Program-made: the position numbers and the translations under genes
DNA from: Streptomyces sp. SN-593
Lineage (GTDB): Bacteria > Actinomycetota > Actinomycetes > Streptomycetales > Streptomycetaceae
NCBI RefSeq assembly: GCF_016756395.1
Contig: NZ_AP018365.1
Location: 7,630,001 to 7,694,000, forward strand
Direction of reading: 5' to 3'
Length of the DNA: 64,000 nt
Notes under the pieces: generated by a model
Databases searched by the model: none
What the model was told of the DNA's origin: nothing
Seen by the model: only the letters and a program-made list of their open reading frames with translations
Part shown: piece by piece, positions 42,325 to 49,626 of the stretch
How the letters are laid out: each line of letters opens with the position of its first letter
Position numbering within the stretch: the stretch's first letter is position 1

Positions 42325-42687
42325 TCCGCTGCCCGGGACGGCCGGGGGCGGACCTCTCACCGCCGCCCGGTCGCGCTGAGGGAAGAGCCGCCGGTCCGCG
42401 CCTCGCCGCGGGCCGGCGGCCGCGGTTCCGGGGCGCCTGTGCGCCCGGGGCCGGGGGAGGGGCCGGGGCGTCGAGGCGTCGAGGCGGGCGCGGGCGCCCC
42501 CTGCCGCGGAGGTGGCCGCCCCGCGCCGCGGGGACCGGCGCCGTCGTCCACCGCGGGTGCCAGGACGCGAAATCCCCCTGTCGACTGATGTTCCGCAGCA
42601 CTTTGACCCATGCGGCCGTGTGTGGGTAGGAGACCGGCTCCGCCAGGTCCTAGCCTGGGGGAGCCGTCCCCACGCCGAGGAGTCGCC
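42325..42687. other. Intergenic region between GH30 and LPG synthase-like genes
   Basis: These 363 bases hold no supportable gene. Near the left end is a hairpin that can terminate the GH30 transcript (42387-42420). Near the right end, TTGACC (42603-42608), 18 bases, TAGGAG (42627-42632) form a possible promoter for the downstream gene; a second -10-like TAGCCT lies at 42651-42656. Confidence 0.55.
42387..42420 (+). terminator. Hairpin downstream of the GH30 gene
   Basis: GCCGCCGG (42387-42394) pairs with CCGGCGGC (42413-42420), with further partial pairing inside. It lies 63 bases after the stop. There is no T-run, as usual in these genomes. Confidence 0.45.
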
Positions 42688-43665
42688 GTGTCCGTCGCAC
42701 GCACCGATGGAGCCCTGTGGCAGCGCGCTTCCGTACGGTCGACGGTGATGGCGCTGCCCCTCCTCGCCGTCGCGGCGCTGCTGGCCAGCAAGTGGACGCT
42801 CATCGACTCCGGTGCGGGGCAGCTCGGTTCCGCCGACGGCGAGTGGCTCGCGGCCGCCTGCCTGGCCGCGGTCATGACCTGGGTCTTCTCCGCCGTCGCA
42901 CTCCAGGGCGCGGTGCTCCGCCCGGTCCCGCCCGGACGGCTGCTGGCCGCGCAGTTCGCCGCCTCGGCCGCCAACCACGTGCTGCCGGCCGGCGTCGGCG
43001 GCAACGCGGTGAACCTGCGCTTCCTGGTCCGGCGCGGCATGACCCCCACCGCCGCCCTGGCCGCCCTCGCGGTGCGCGCGGCGGCGGCCGTGGTCGGGCG
43101 CGTGGCGCTGCTGCTGGCGGCACTGCTGGTCTTCCCCGACGCGCTGCACATCCGGCGGGTGGTCGCCGGGCGGCCCACCCTCCCGGACCACCCGGCGCTG
43201 CTCGTGGTCGGCGCCGCCGCCGCGGTCGTCGGGATCGTGCTGCTGCTGCGGTACGCACGCCGGCTCGGCGCCCGGCTGCGCGGCTTCGTCGCCTCGGTCG
43301 CCCACGACGTGCGGGCGGTGCACCGCGACCGGTCCCGGACGGCCGCCCTGTGGGGCGGTTCGCTCGGTTTCCCGCTGATGCATGGCGCGGTGGTGGTCGC
43401 CGTGGTCCGCGCGGTGCACGCGCCGGTGCCGGTCAGCGGGGCCATCGTGGCGTACCTGTGCGCCAGCACCGCGGCGGGGTGGCTGCCGACACCGGCGGGG
43501 ATCGGTTCGCTGGACGCGGCGCTGGCGCTCGCGCTGGTCACCGCGGGTGCCTCCGGGGTCGCCGCCACCTCGGCGGTCCTCGGCTACCGCCTGCTCACCA
43601 CGTGGCTGCCGCTGATCCCCGGTGCCGTGGTGCTGGCGCTGCTGGTCCGCCGCGGCGAGCTCTGA
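42688..43665 (+). CDS. Lysylphosphatidylglycerol synthase-like membrane protein (UPF0104)
   Basis: A 325-residue integral membrane protein with about eight helices. Seen: the family pattern FAASAANHVLPAGVGGNAVNLRFLVRRGMTPTAALAALAVR (read in parts), and GWLPTPAGIGSLDAALALALV near the end, where PTPAGIGSLDA is diagnostic of the transmembrane (flippase) domain of MprF-like proteins and of the stand-alone UPF0104 family. The lysyl-transferase domain is absent, so it does not itself make lysyl-PG; a lipid transport role is inferred. The start GTG 42688 has GAGGAG five bases upstream. It stands alone. Confidence 0.9.
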   Translation: MSVARTDGALWQRASVRSTVMALPLLAVAALLASKWTLIDSGAGQLGSADGEWLAAACLAAVMTWVFSAVALQGAVLRPVPPGRLLAAQFAASAANHVLPAGVGGNAVNLRFLVRRGMTPTAALAALAVRAAAAVVGRVALLLAALLVFPDALHIRRVVAGRPTLPDHPALLVVGAAAAVVGIVLLLRYARRLGARLRGFVASVAHDVRAVHRDRSRTAALWGGSLGFPLMHGAVVVAVVRAVHAPVPVSGAIVAYLCASTAAGWLPTPAGIGSLDAALALALVTAGASGVAATSAVLGYRLLTTWLPLIPGAVVLALLVRRGEL

Positions 43666-43885
43666 CACCCTCCGCGCCCGGCGCCCGCCCTTCCGCCGTG
43701 CGGGCACCCCCTGCCGAAGGAGTGTGCGGGAGCGTCCGGCCCCGACCCCTGCCCCGGCACCCTGCGCCCCGCCGCTCAGGGGACACCATACGAACGGGCG
43801 CGGCGGACTCCGGCGTGACCGGCCCGGCCCCGCCCCTCACCCCGTCCGCCGCACTCCGCGCGGGCACGCGCCGGGCAGGGCGGCA

Positions 43886-43913
43886 GGTGAGTGACGGGAC
43901 TCGAACCCGCGAC
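43886..43913 (-). pseudogene. tRNA 3'-end fragment (tRNA-His-like)
   Basis: The 28 bases read on the minus strand contain a complete T-arm with loop GGTTCGAGTCC and a 3' acceptor strand ending CACTCACC. The expected 5' two thirds of a tRNA is missing; in its place, ten bases further on, is the stop codon of the DNA polymerase gene. From memory the end matches tRNA-His of streptomycetes. Such fragments are typical footprints of integration at a tRNA 3' end, but no integrase is present in the window. Confidence 0.65.
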
Positions 43914-43922
43914 GCCGCGCCG

Positions 43923-45623
43923 CTACTTCGCGTCCGCGTAGCACGTCACCGCGTGGGTCTCCAGCGGGAACGGTACCGGGGTCGGGCCGAAGACGAGGCG
44001 GCGGGCCTCGTCGCCTGCCGCGGCGACCGCTGCTTCGACCGCGGCCGCCAACTCCGCGGGGGCGTGCACGATGACCTCGTCGTGCTGGAAGAAGACGAGC
44101 CGCGGTTCGGGGCCGATCGCGGCCAGCCGGCGGCGGAGCGCGGCGAGCATCGCCAGCGCCCAGTCGGAGGCGCTGGCCTGGATCACGAAGTTGCGGGTGA
44201 AGCGCCCCCAGGAGCGGGCGGCCCGCTGCCCGGCGGAGGCGGCCCCGTCGGTGTCGGCGGTCCCGGCATCGTCCGCTCCGTCGGTGTCGACGAATCGACT
44301 CGCCGACGGCGTGGGCGAGGTGCGGCCGAGCCGCGAGCGTACGACGCCGCCGGCCTCGCCGGTGCGGGCGGCCGCCTCCACCAGGGCGAGCGCGGCGGGG
44401 AAGCGGCGCCGCATGACCGCGAGCAACTGCCCGGCCTCGCCACTGGTCTGGCCGTACATCGCCGCGAGCAGCGCGATCTTCGCGCGCGGCCGGTCACCGG
44501 AGAACGCGTCGAGGGCGAGCGCCGCGTAGAGGTCCCCGGCGGACGCCGCCCGCGCCAGCCCCGCGTCGCCGGACATCGCGGCCAGCACCCGCGGTTCGAG
44601 CTGGCCGGCGTCCGCCACCACCAACCGGTGCCCGGGGTCGGCGACCACCGCGCCGCGCAGCAGCCGGGGGATCTGGAGCGCGCCGCCGCCCCGCGTCGCC
44701 CACCGCCCGGACACCACCCCGCCGACCACGTACTCCGGCCGGAACCGGCCCGAACGCACCCACGCCTCGCGCCACGCCCAGCCGTGGGCGGCGTGGATGC
44801 GGGACAGCTCCTTGTAGCGCAGCAGGAGCGCGGCGGCCGGGTGGTCCACCTCGCGCAGTTCGTGCGATCGGGTGGTGCGCAGGTGGACGCCGACGCGGGC
44901 GAAGGCGGGCAGTACCTGGGCGGGGGAGTCGGGGTTGACCGGCCGGCCCAGCGCCTGCTGGAGGCGCAGCGAGAGGTCGCCGAGCAGCGCGGGGCGGGCG
45001 CCGCCGGCCGGGCGGGGGCCGAGCAGGCCGACGAGGAGTTCGTCGTGGACGGTCGCGCTCCACGGCAGGCCGTCGCGGCCCATCTCGACCGCGGCCAGCG
45101 CGCCCGCGGACTCGGCGGCGCACAGCAGCAGTGTGCGGTCCGGGTGCTCGCTCGCGGCGATCCGGCGCCGCTGGTCGGCGTAGACGGCGATCAGGGCGGT
45201 CAACGGGTCGGCGTCCTGGGGCAGGTGCTGCCGGTCGGCGGCGAACAGCACCGGCTGGTCGTCCGCGCCGGCCTCCGGCGCGTCCGGCGGTTCGGGCAGG
45301 TCGTGCAGACGCGCCCAGGCGGCGCCGAGCGAGCGCGGCCGGCCGTGTCGCCCCGCCATCCCCAGCAGCAGCGACTCGACGAGCTTCACGTCATGGCAGC
45401 GCGCCGGCCTGACCGGCGCGCGCTCCAGCAGCCACGGGTACATCTCGTCCGTGGCCGCCCACACCCAGCGCGGCCGCTCGGCCGCCTCGCGCCGCGCCAC
45501 CGCCGCGGCCAGGTCCGGCACCGACTCCACGGGGCCCGCCGCCCCCGCGTCCGCTCCGAGCGCGCACCACCGCCCTCCGGACCCCACCGGGTCCGGCACG
45601 ACGGCCACCACGCTCTCCACCAC
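43923..45623 (-). CDS. Diverged family A DNA polymerase (PolA-like, no active exonuclease)
   Basis: A 566-residue protein that keeps only the thumb-palm-fingers part of DNA polymerase I plus a degenerate N-terminal domain. Seen: motif A as VADAGQLEPRVLAAMSGD with catalytic Asp338 (the usual form is DYSQIELR, so Tyr, Ser and Leu are replaced by Ala, Gly and Pro), motif B with AKIALLAAMYGQTSGEAG (Lys and YG kept), and motif C as FFQHDEVIV with catalytic Asp515. The exonuclease carboxylates are not seen. Insertions rich in Asp/Gly/Ala lie before motif C. GTG 45623 has a -10-like TAGGGT close upstream, so it may be leaderless. It is annotated in Streptomyces as a bifunctional exonuclease/polymerase; activity is uncertain. 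Confidence 0.9.
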   Translation of the reverse strand: MVESVVAVVPDPVGSGGRWCALGADAGAAGPVESVPDLAAAVARREAAERPRWVWAATDEMYPWLLERAPVRPARCHDVKLVESLLLGMAGRHGRPRSLGAAWARLHDLPEPPDAPEAGADDQPVLFAADRQHLPQDADPLTALIAVYADQRRRIAASEHPDRTLLLCAAESAGALAAVEMGRDGLPWSATVHDELLVGLLGPRPAGGARPALLGDLSLRLQQALGRPVNPDSPAQVLPAFARVGVHLRTTRSHELREVDHPAAALLLRYKELSRIHAAHGWAWREAWVRSGRFRPEYVVGGVVSGRWATRGGGALQIPRLLRGAVVADPGHRLVVADAGQLEPRVLAAMSGDAGLARAASAGDLYAALALDAFSGDRPRAKIALLAAMYGQTSGEAGQLLAVMRRRFPAALALVEAAARTGEAGGVVRSRLGRTSPTPSASRFVDTDGADDAGTADTDGAASAGQRAARSWGRFTRNFVIQASASDWALAMLAALRRRLAAIGPEPRLVFFQHDEVIVHAPAELAAAVEAAVAAAGDEARRLVFGPTPVPFPLETHAVTCYADAK

Positions 45624-45786
45624 ACCCCGACCCTAGGTCCCCCCACCGACAATGCCGCGGCCGGCCGGGCGCGCCGCACGGAGAACCCGCGCCGGGCCCC
45701 GTCCGCAGGCGCCCTGTCAGCGGTGAACCCCGCCCGGCGTGCGAACGAAGCTTCACCGCGGAGGGGGTCCACCGGGACCGGACCGG

Positions 45787-46185
45787 TCAGGCGGAGGCGC
45801 TCTCCGCGCCGCCCTCGGCGCCGCCGGCCTGCGCGTCGGCGACCGCCTTGCGCACCTCGGCCATGTCCAGCGCGCGGGCCTGGGCGATGACGTCCTCCAG
45901 CGCGGGCTCGGGCAGGGCACCCGGCTGCGCGAAGACCGCGACCTTGTCGCGCACGATCATCAGCGTCGGGATCGACTGGATCTGGAAGGCGGCCGCCAGC
46001 TCCGGCTGCGCCTCCGTGTCGACCTTCGCGAAGACGAGGTCGCCGTGCTTCTCCGACGCCTTGTCGTACACAGGCGCGAACATCCGGCACGGCCCGCACC
46101 AGGCGGCCCAGAAGTCGATGAGGACGAAGTCGTTGTCGGACACGACCTCGTCGAAGTTCTCCTTGGTCAGCTCCACAGTGCTCAT
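45787..46185 (-). CDS. trxA: Thioredoxin with C-terminal extension
   Basis: A 132-residue thioredoxin, a cytoplasmic disulfide reductase that works with thioredoxin reductase and NADPH. Seen: the active site WCGPC (Cys30, Cys33), the preceding Asp (VLIDFWAAW), the cis-Pro segment QSIPTLMIV and the strand VAVFAQPGALPE. The last ~25 residues (KAVADAQAGGAEGGAESASA) extend beyond the usual ~107 and are disordered. ATG 46185 has an AGGGG box. It stands alone, upstream of the polymerase gene on the same strand but 163 bases away, so co-transcription is possible but not evident. Confidence 0.95.
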   Translation of the reverse strand: MSTVELTKENFDEVVSDNDFVLIDFWAAWCGPCRMFAPVYDKASEKHGDLVFAKVDTEAQPELAAAFQIQSIPTLMIVRDKVAVFAQPGALPEPALEDVIAQARALDMAEVRKAVADAQAGGAEGGAESASA

Positions 46186-46305
46186 GCCCCTTGAACGGGC
46201 GGCGGCTGCCGGAAATTCCGGCGCGGTGCGACGGCGCTGTCACTCGTTCGTGTGCCGCGCCCGCCGGCGTAGTGGCGCACCCCACTCGTCCTCGTTGATC
46301 GGCGT

Positions 46306-46560
46306 ATGGCAGCAACGAAGTGGATTCGCCAGGATCTGACGGTCAACGGCACCGCAGCGGCCCCTTCCGGCGGGACACCGGTGGCCTGGCGCCAGGTCAG
46401 CGCTCCGGTCCCTGGCGTAACGGTTCTGCAGACGCCCGACGCGCCCCTCTTCTCCGCCCTCGTCGCCCAGTGGCAGTCCGCGGGCCGCATGGTGCCCGGC
46501 CAGACCGACGCGGAGTGGGCCGAGCTGGTCGGGCGGGTGCCGCGGCTGACCGGCGTCTGA
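46306..46560 (+). CDS. Small hypothetical protein (84 residues)
   Basis: An 84-residue protein I cannot assign. Seen: MAATKWIRQDLTVNGT, a Pro/Ala-rich middle, FSALVAQWQSAGRMVPG and a C-terminus WAELVGRVPRLTGV; no membrane segment, no Cys and no known motif. Codon use is typical of the genome. A good ribosome-binding site is absent, and translation could be leaderless. It is divergent from thioredoxin, 120 bases away. An overlapping minus-strand frame (46182-46490) is less likely because its product is basic and unstructured. Confidence 0.6.
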   Translation: MAATKWIRQDLTVNGTAAAPSGGTPVAWRQVSAPVPGVTVLQTPDAPLFSALVAQWQSAGRMVPGQTDAEWAELVGRVPRLTGV

Positions 46561-46647
46561 CGCGTCCGGAAGCGCCCCCCGGCACCGCGGTCGGGCCGGC
46601 GGATTCCGGCCGCCCCCGTGGCCCCGTGGACACCCGGTGGACCCCGG

Positions 46648-48099
46648 TCAGTCCCGCTCGGCCTCCGGGAGGGGGCGGCCGGGGCGCGGGCCCGCGTAGG
46701 CCCCGACCAGGCGCATCCGCAGCGGCGGCTCGGCGTACTCCTCCAGCGCGTGGGCGATCCAGCCCGCGGTGCGGGAGACCGCGAAGACCGTCTCCCCCGC
46801 CTGGGGCGGCATCCCGTGGGAGACGGAGAGCACGCCGAGCGCGAGGTCGACGTTGGCGTGCAGGTCGCGGTGGCGGGTGGCCGCCGTGGCGAGCACCTCG
46901 CGGGCGTCGCCGAGCGCGGCCGCGGCGGAGGGCACCTCGTCGAGCAGCGCGAACAGGGCGCGGGCGCGCGGGTCCTCGCCCCGGTAGAGCCGGTGCCCGA
47001 GCCCGGGGACGCGCTGCCCGGCCCGCAGGTACTCGGCGACGACCGGACCGGCGCCGCCCTGTGCCGCGACCTCGGCGAGCATGCGGTGGGCGAGGGCGCT
47101 GGCCTGGCCGTGCAGCGGTCCGTCGAGCGCGCCGAGCCCGGCCGAGACGACTGCGTACGGATGCGCCCGGGCCGACGCGGCGACCCTGGCCGCGAGGGTG
47201 GACGCCGCCAGGTCGTGGTCGATCAGCAGCGAGAGCGCCGTGTCCAGGACGCGCAGCGCCGCCTCGTCGGCCGGGGCGGTGGTCAGCTTCGGCCACAGCC
47301 GCGCGGCCAGCGGGGCGTCCCCCTCGTCCCCCTCGCCGCTGCCGACGCCATGTCGGGTGCCGCCGGCCGGCGGCAGCGCGTCCACCAGCGTGGCGATCAG
47401 GCTGCGCGCGGTCCCCAGGACCGCGGCTTCGGACAGGTCGAAGCGCAGCGGGTCCGCGCTCGCCGCGGCCGCGACGGCGACCCGCAGCCGGTCCATCGGG
47501 CCGCTGCCGGCCGGCAGCGCGGCGGCCGTCGTGCGGGCCGCGGCCAGCGGCCCCGGCGCGGCCTCGAAGCGCGTGCCCGGCCGCAGCGCCCCGGTCCACA
47601 GCCACTCGGCGACCTCCTCGTAGCCGTGGGACGCGGCGAGCTCCACCGCGTCGACGCCCCGGAAGTAGTACCGGTCGGGGCCGATCAGGGTGATGCCGGT
47701 ACGGAGCCGCCCCCAGCCCTCGGGTGTGCCGGCGGCGCCCGCGGCGCCCACCTCGCGTGCCGTCCCGCCCGACGCGCCGGCCGCCGGGTCGGACGGCGCC
47801 GCGGGCCGCCCCCGCCTGGCCAGCGCCGCGACCTGCCCCGGGTCGAAGGTGCTGCCCCGGCCGCCGTGCGCGCGGCGGCTGTCCAGCAGCCCGCGGCTGA
47901 CGTAGGCGTACAGCGTCTCCGGCTTCACCCCCAGCCGCCGGGCCGCCTCCCGGGTGCTGATCCGCTCCTGCGGGTCCGGGGCGGCCGCCCCGGACCCCGA
48001 CGCCGGCCGGCCTCCCGGTTCCACCCCGCCTCCCGGTTCCGTGCCGCCCCCCGCGTCCGTGCCCACCGGCTCCGGCCGCCCTGTCCGCTCCCTCGTCAT
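46648..48099 (-). CDS. Citrate synthase-like protein with N-terminal MerR-type helix-turn-helix
   Basis: A 483-residue fusion. Seen: a Gly/Pro-rich N-terminus, a helix-turn-helix at ~48-75 (STREAARRLGVKPETLYAYVSRG) and then a citrate synthase fold: DRYYFRGVDAVELA, the His region DGPLHGQASALA, GLGHRLYRGEDPRA and ANVDLALGVLS with the catalytic Asp kept. Citrate synthase condenses oxaloacetate and acetyl-CoA; the attached DNA-binding helix suggests a regulatory role or self-control. ATG 48099 is chosen over an upstream ATG inside the promoter region. It is divergent from a second citrate synthase-like gene, an arrangement I recall as conserved in Streptomyces. Confidence 0.9.
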   Translation of the reverse strand: MTRERTGRPEPVGTDAGGGTEPGGGVEPGGRPASGSGAAAPDPQERISTREAARRLGVKPETLYAYVSRGLLDSRRAHGGRGSTFDPGQVAALARRGRPAAPSDPAAGASGGTAREVGAAGAAGTPEGWGRLRTGITLIGPDRYYFRGVDAVELAASHGYEEVAEWLWTGALRPGTRFEAAPGPLAAARTTAAALPAGSGPMDRLRVAVAAAASADPLRFDLSEAAVLGTARSLIATLVDALPPAGGTRHGVGSGEGDEGDAPLAARLWPKLTTAPADEAALRVLDTALSLLIDHDLAASTLAARVAASARAHPYAVVSAGLGALDGPLHGQASALAHRMLAEVAAQGGAGPVVAEYLRAGQRVPGLGHRLYRGEDPRARALFALLDEVPSAAAALGDAREVLATAATRHRDLHANVDLALGVLSVSHGMPPQAGETVFAVSRTAGWIAHALEEYAEPPLRMRLVGAYAGPRPGRPLPEAERD

Positions 48100-48128
48100 G
48101 GGCCCACCGTATCTGTACTCGGCGCGGT

Positions 48129-48178
48129 CATGTATTGATCGAATCAATGTTGACACTCATGTATCAATCATGGACAGT
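48129..48178 (+). promoter_or_regulatory. Promoter and repeats between the citrate synthase-like genes
   Basis: TTGACA (48150-48155), 17 bases, GACAGT (48173-48178) form the rightward promoter. Overlapping it are the palindrome TTGAT-CGA-ATCAA (48135-48147) and the direct repeats CATGTATTGAT (48129-48139) and CATGTATCAAT (48159-48169), 30 bases apart. The DNA-binding citrate synthase-like protein encoded leftward is the obvious candidate to bind here. Confidence 0.6.
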
Positions 48179-48204
48179 CGCGTACATACCCAAGGAGGAA
48201 GACC

Positions 48205-49365
48205 ATGCCGACCACCGAGCCCAGCGCCCCGATCGACGTACCCCGCGGTCTCAAGGGCGTCGTCGTCACCGAGACGTCCATCGGCGACGTGCGGGGGGCC
48301 GAAGGCTTCTACCACTACCGGGAGTACTCCGCGGTGGAGCTGGCGCGCACCCGGACGTTCGAGGACGTGTGGCACCTGATGTTCCACGGCGCCCTCCCGG
48401 ACCCGGCGCAGGCGGACGCCTTCCGCGCCCGTACGGCCGAGCTGCGCCACCTGCCGGCGGACGTCGCCGACGCCCTGCCCGCGATCGCCCGCTCCACCGC
48501 GCTGTCCGGTCCGCTCGCGGGCCTGCGCACCGCGCTGTCGCTGGCGGGGGCGTCCGCCGGGTTCCGGCCGCTGTACGACATCGACCCCGACCGCCGCAGG
48601 GCCGACGCGCTGGCCGCGTGCGCCGCCGTCCCCACCCTCGTGACCGCCCTGCACCGGCTCGGGCAGGGCCTCGACCCCGTCCCGCCGCGCGACGACCTGC
48701 CGTACGCGGCGAACTACCTCTACATGCTGACCGGGCAGGAGCCGGACCCGGCCCGGGCGCGGGCGGTGGAGAGCTACCTGATCTCCACCGTCGACCACGG
48801 CTTCAACGCCTCCACCTTCACCGCCCGCGTGATCGCCTCCACCGGCGCCGACCTGGCCGCCTGCCTCGTGGGGGCGCTGGGCGCGCTGTCCGGCCCGCTG
48901 CACGGCGGGGCGCCCAGCCGCGCCCTCGACACCCTGGACGCGATCGGAGCTCCGGACCGGATCGACGGCTGGCTGCGCGAGCGGGTGCTCGCCGGCGACC
49001 GGATCATGGGCTTCGGCCACCCCGTGTACACCACCGAGGACCCGCGCTCGCGGATGCTCAAGGCCATCGCACGCGGGTTCGGCGGGGACCTGGTCGACTT
49101 CGCGCTCCAGGTGGAGGAGCGTGCCGAGGCGATACTCGCCGAGCTGAAGCCGGGCCGCGAACTCCACATCAACGTCGAGTTCTACGCCGGCGTGGTCATG
49201 GAGCTGTGCGGGCTGCCCCGGGAGATGTTCACCCCCACCTTCGCCGCGGCCCGGATGGTCGGCTGGAGCGCGAACGTCCTGGAGCAGGCCGACGACAGCA
49301 AGATCATCCGGCCGCTGGCGCGCTACGTCGGCCCGCCTCCCGCGCGCCCCGTGCCGGCCGCCTGA
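48205..49365 (+). CDS. Citrate/2-methylcitrate synthase-like protein
   Basis: A 386-residue citrate synthase-family enzyme. Seen: GLKGVVVTETSIGDVRGAEG (typical N-terminus), His233 (LSGPLHGGAPSRA), His272 (MGFGHPVYTTEDPRS) and INVEFYAGVVMELCGLP, in which the usual catalytic Asp (NVDFYSG) is replaced by Glu325. ATG 48205 has AAGGAGGAA upstream. This paralogue class is frequent in actinobacteria as citrate/2-methylcitrate synthase; with Glu in place of Asp the activity and substrate need testing. It is divergent from the helix-turn-helix-containing paralogue, and the shared promoter carries several repeats. Confidence 0.92.
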   Translation: MPTTEPSAPIDVPRGLKGVVVTETSIGDVRGAEGFYHYREYSAVELARTRTFEDVWHLMFHGALPDPAQADAFRARTAELRHLPADVADALPAIARSTALSGPLAGLRTALSLAGASAGFRPLYDIDPDRRRADALAACAAVPTLVTALHRLGQGLDPVPPRDDLPYAANYLYMLTGQEPDPARARAVESYLISTVDHGFNASTFTARVIASTGADLAACLVGALGALSGPLHGGAPSRALDTLDAIGAPDRIDGWLRERVLAGDRIMGFGHPVYTTEDPRSRMLKAIARGFGGDLVDFALQVEERAEAILAELKPGRELHINVEFYAGVVMELCGLPREMFTPTFAAARMVGWSANVLEQADDSKIIRPLARYVGPPPARPVPAA

Positions 49366-49423
49366 GAGGCCCTGGCGCCCGGGGCGCGTGCTCTTCGGGG
49401 CGGTCCGCCCCCGGCCCGCCCCC

Positions 49424-49481
49424 GGGTCCGCCCCACCAATCCATCCCTCGGCGGGTCCGCCCCACCAATGCGTCCCTCGGC
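49424..49481. repeat. Tandem repeat, 29-base unit, two copies
   Basis: Two adjacent 29-base copies (49424-49452 and 49453-49481) differ at two positions, in the middle of the unit (CCACCAATCCATCC versus CCACCAATGCGTCC). They lie between the citrate synthase-like gene and the quinone oxidoreductase gene, in non-coding DNA, and look like a recent duplication. Confidence 0.9.
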
Positions 49482-49549
49482 GGGGCTGCCCGGTCCGGGC
49501 CGGCCCCCGGGGGCGGCGCACGACTGCGGCCGAGTGGAGTGCGCCGCAT

Positions 49550-49563
49550 ACTGACCAGTCGGT
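49550..49563. promoter_or_regulatory. TetR-type operator candidate ACTGACCAGTCGGT
   Basis: An imperfect palindrome of the ACnGACnnGTCnGT type (10 of 14 positions symmetric), 64 bases upstream of the quinone oxidoreductase start, and overlapping a -10-like GTAGTCT. Sites of this type are bound by TetR repressors of oxidoreductase genes; no TetR gene is adjacent here. Confidence 0.5.
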
Positions 49564-49626
49564 AGTCTCTGGGGGCGAGGTTCCCGCCAACCGGCGGGGA
49601 CCGCCTCACCCGGAGGAGTGGCGACC

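Noticed and set aside
42717-45890. A 1057-codon plus-strand frame crossing an LPG synthase-like gene and the antisense of the polymerase gene.
   Set aside because: It has no domain and covers well-supported genes in other frames, including the tRNA fragment.
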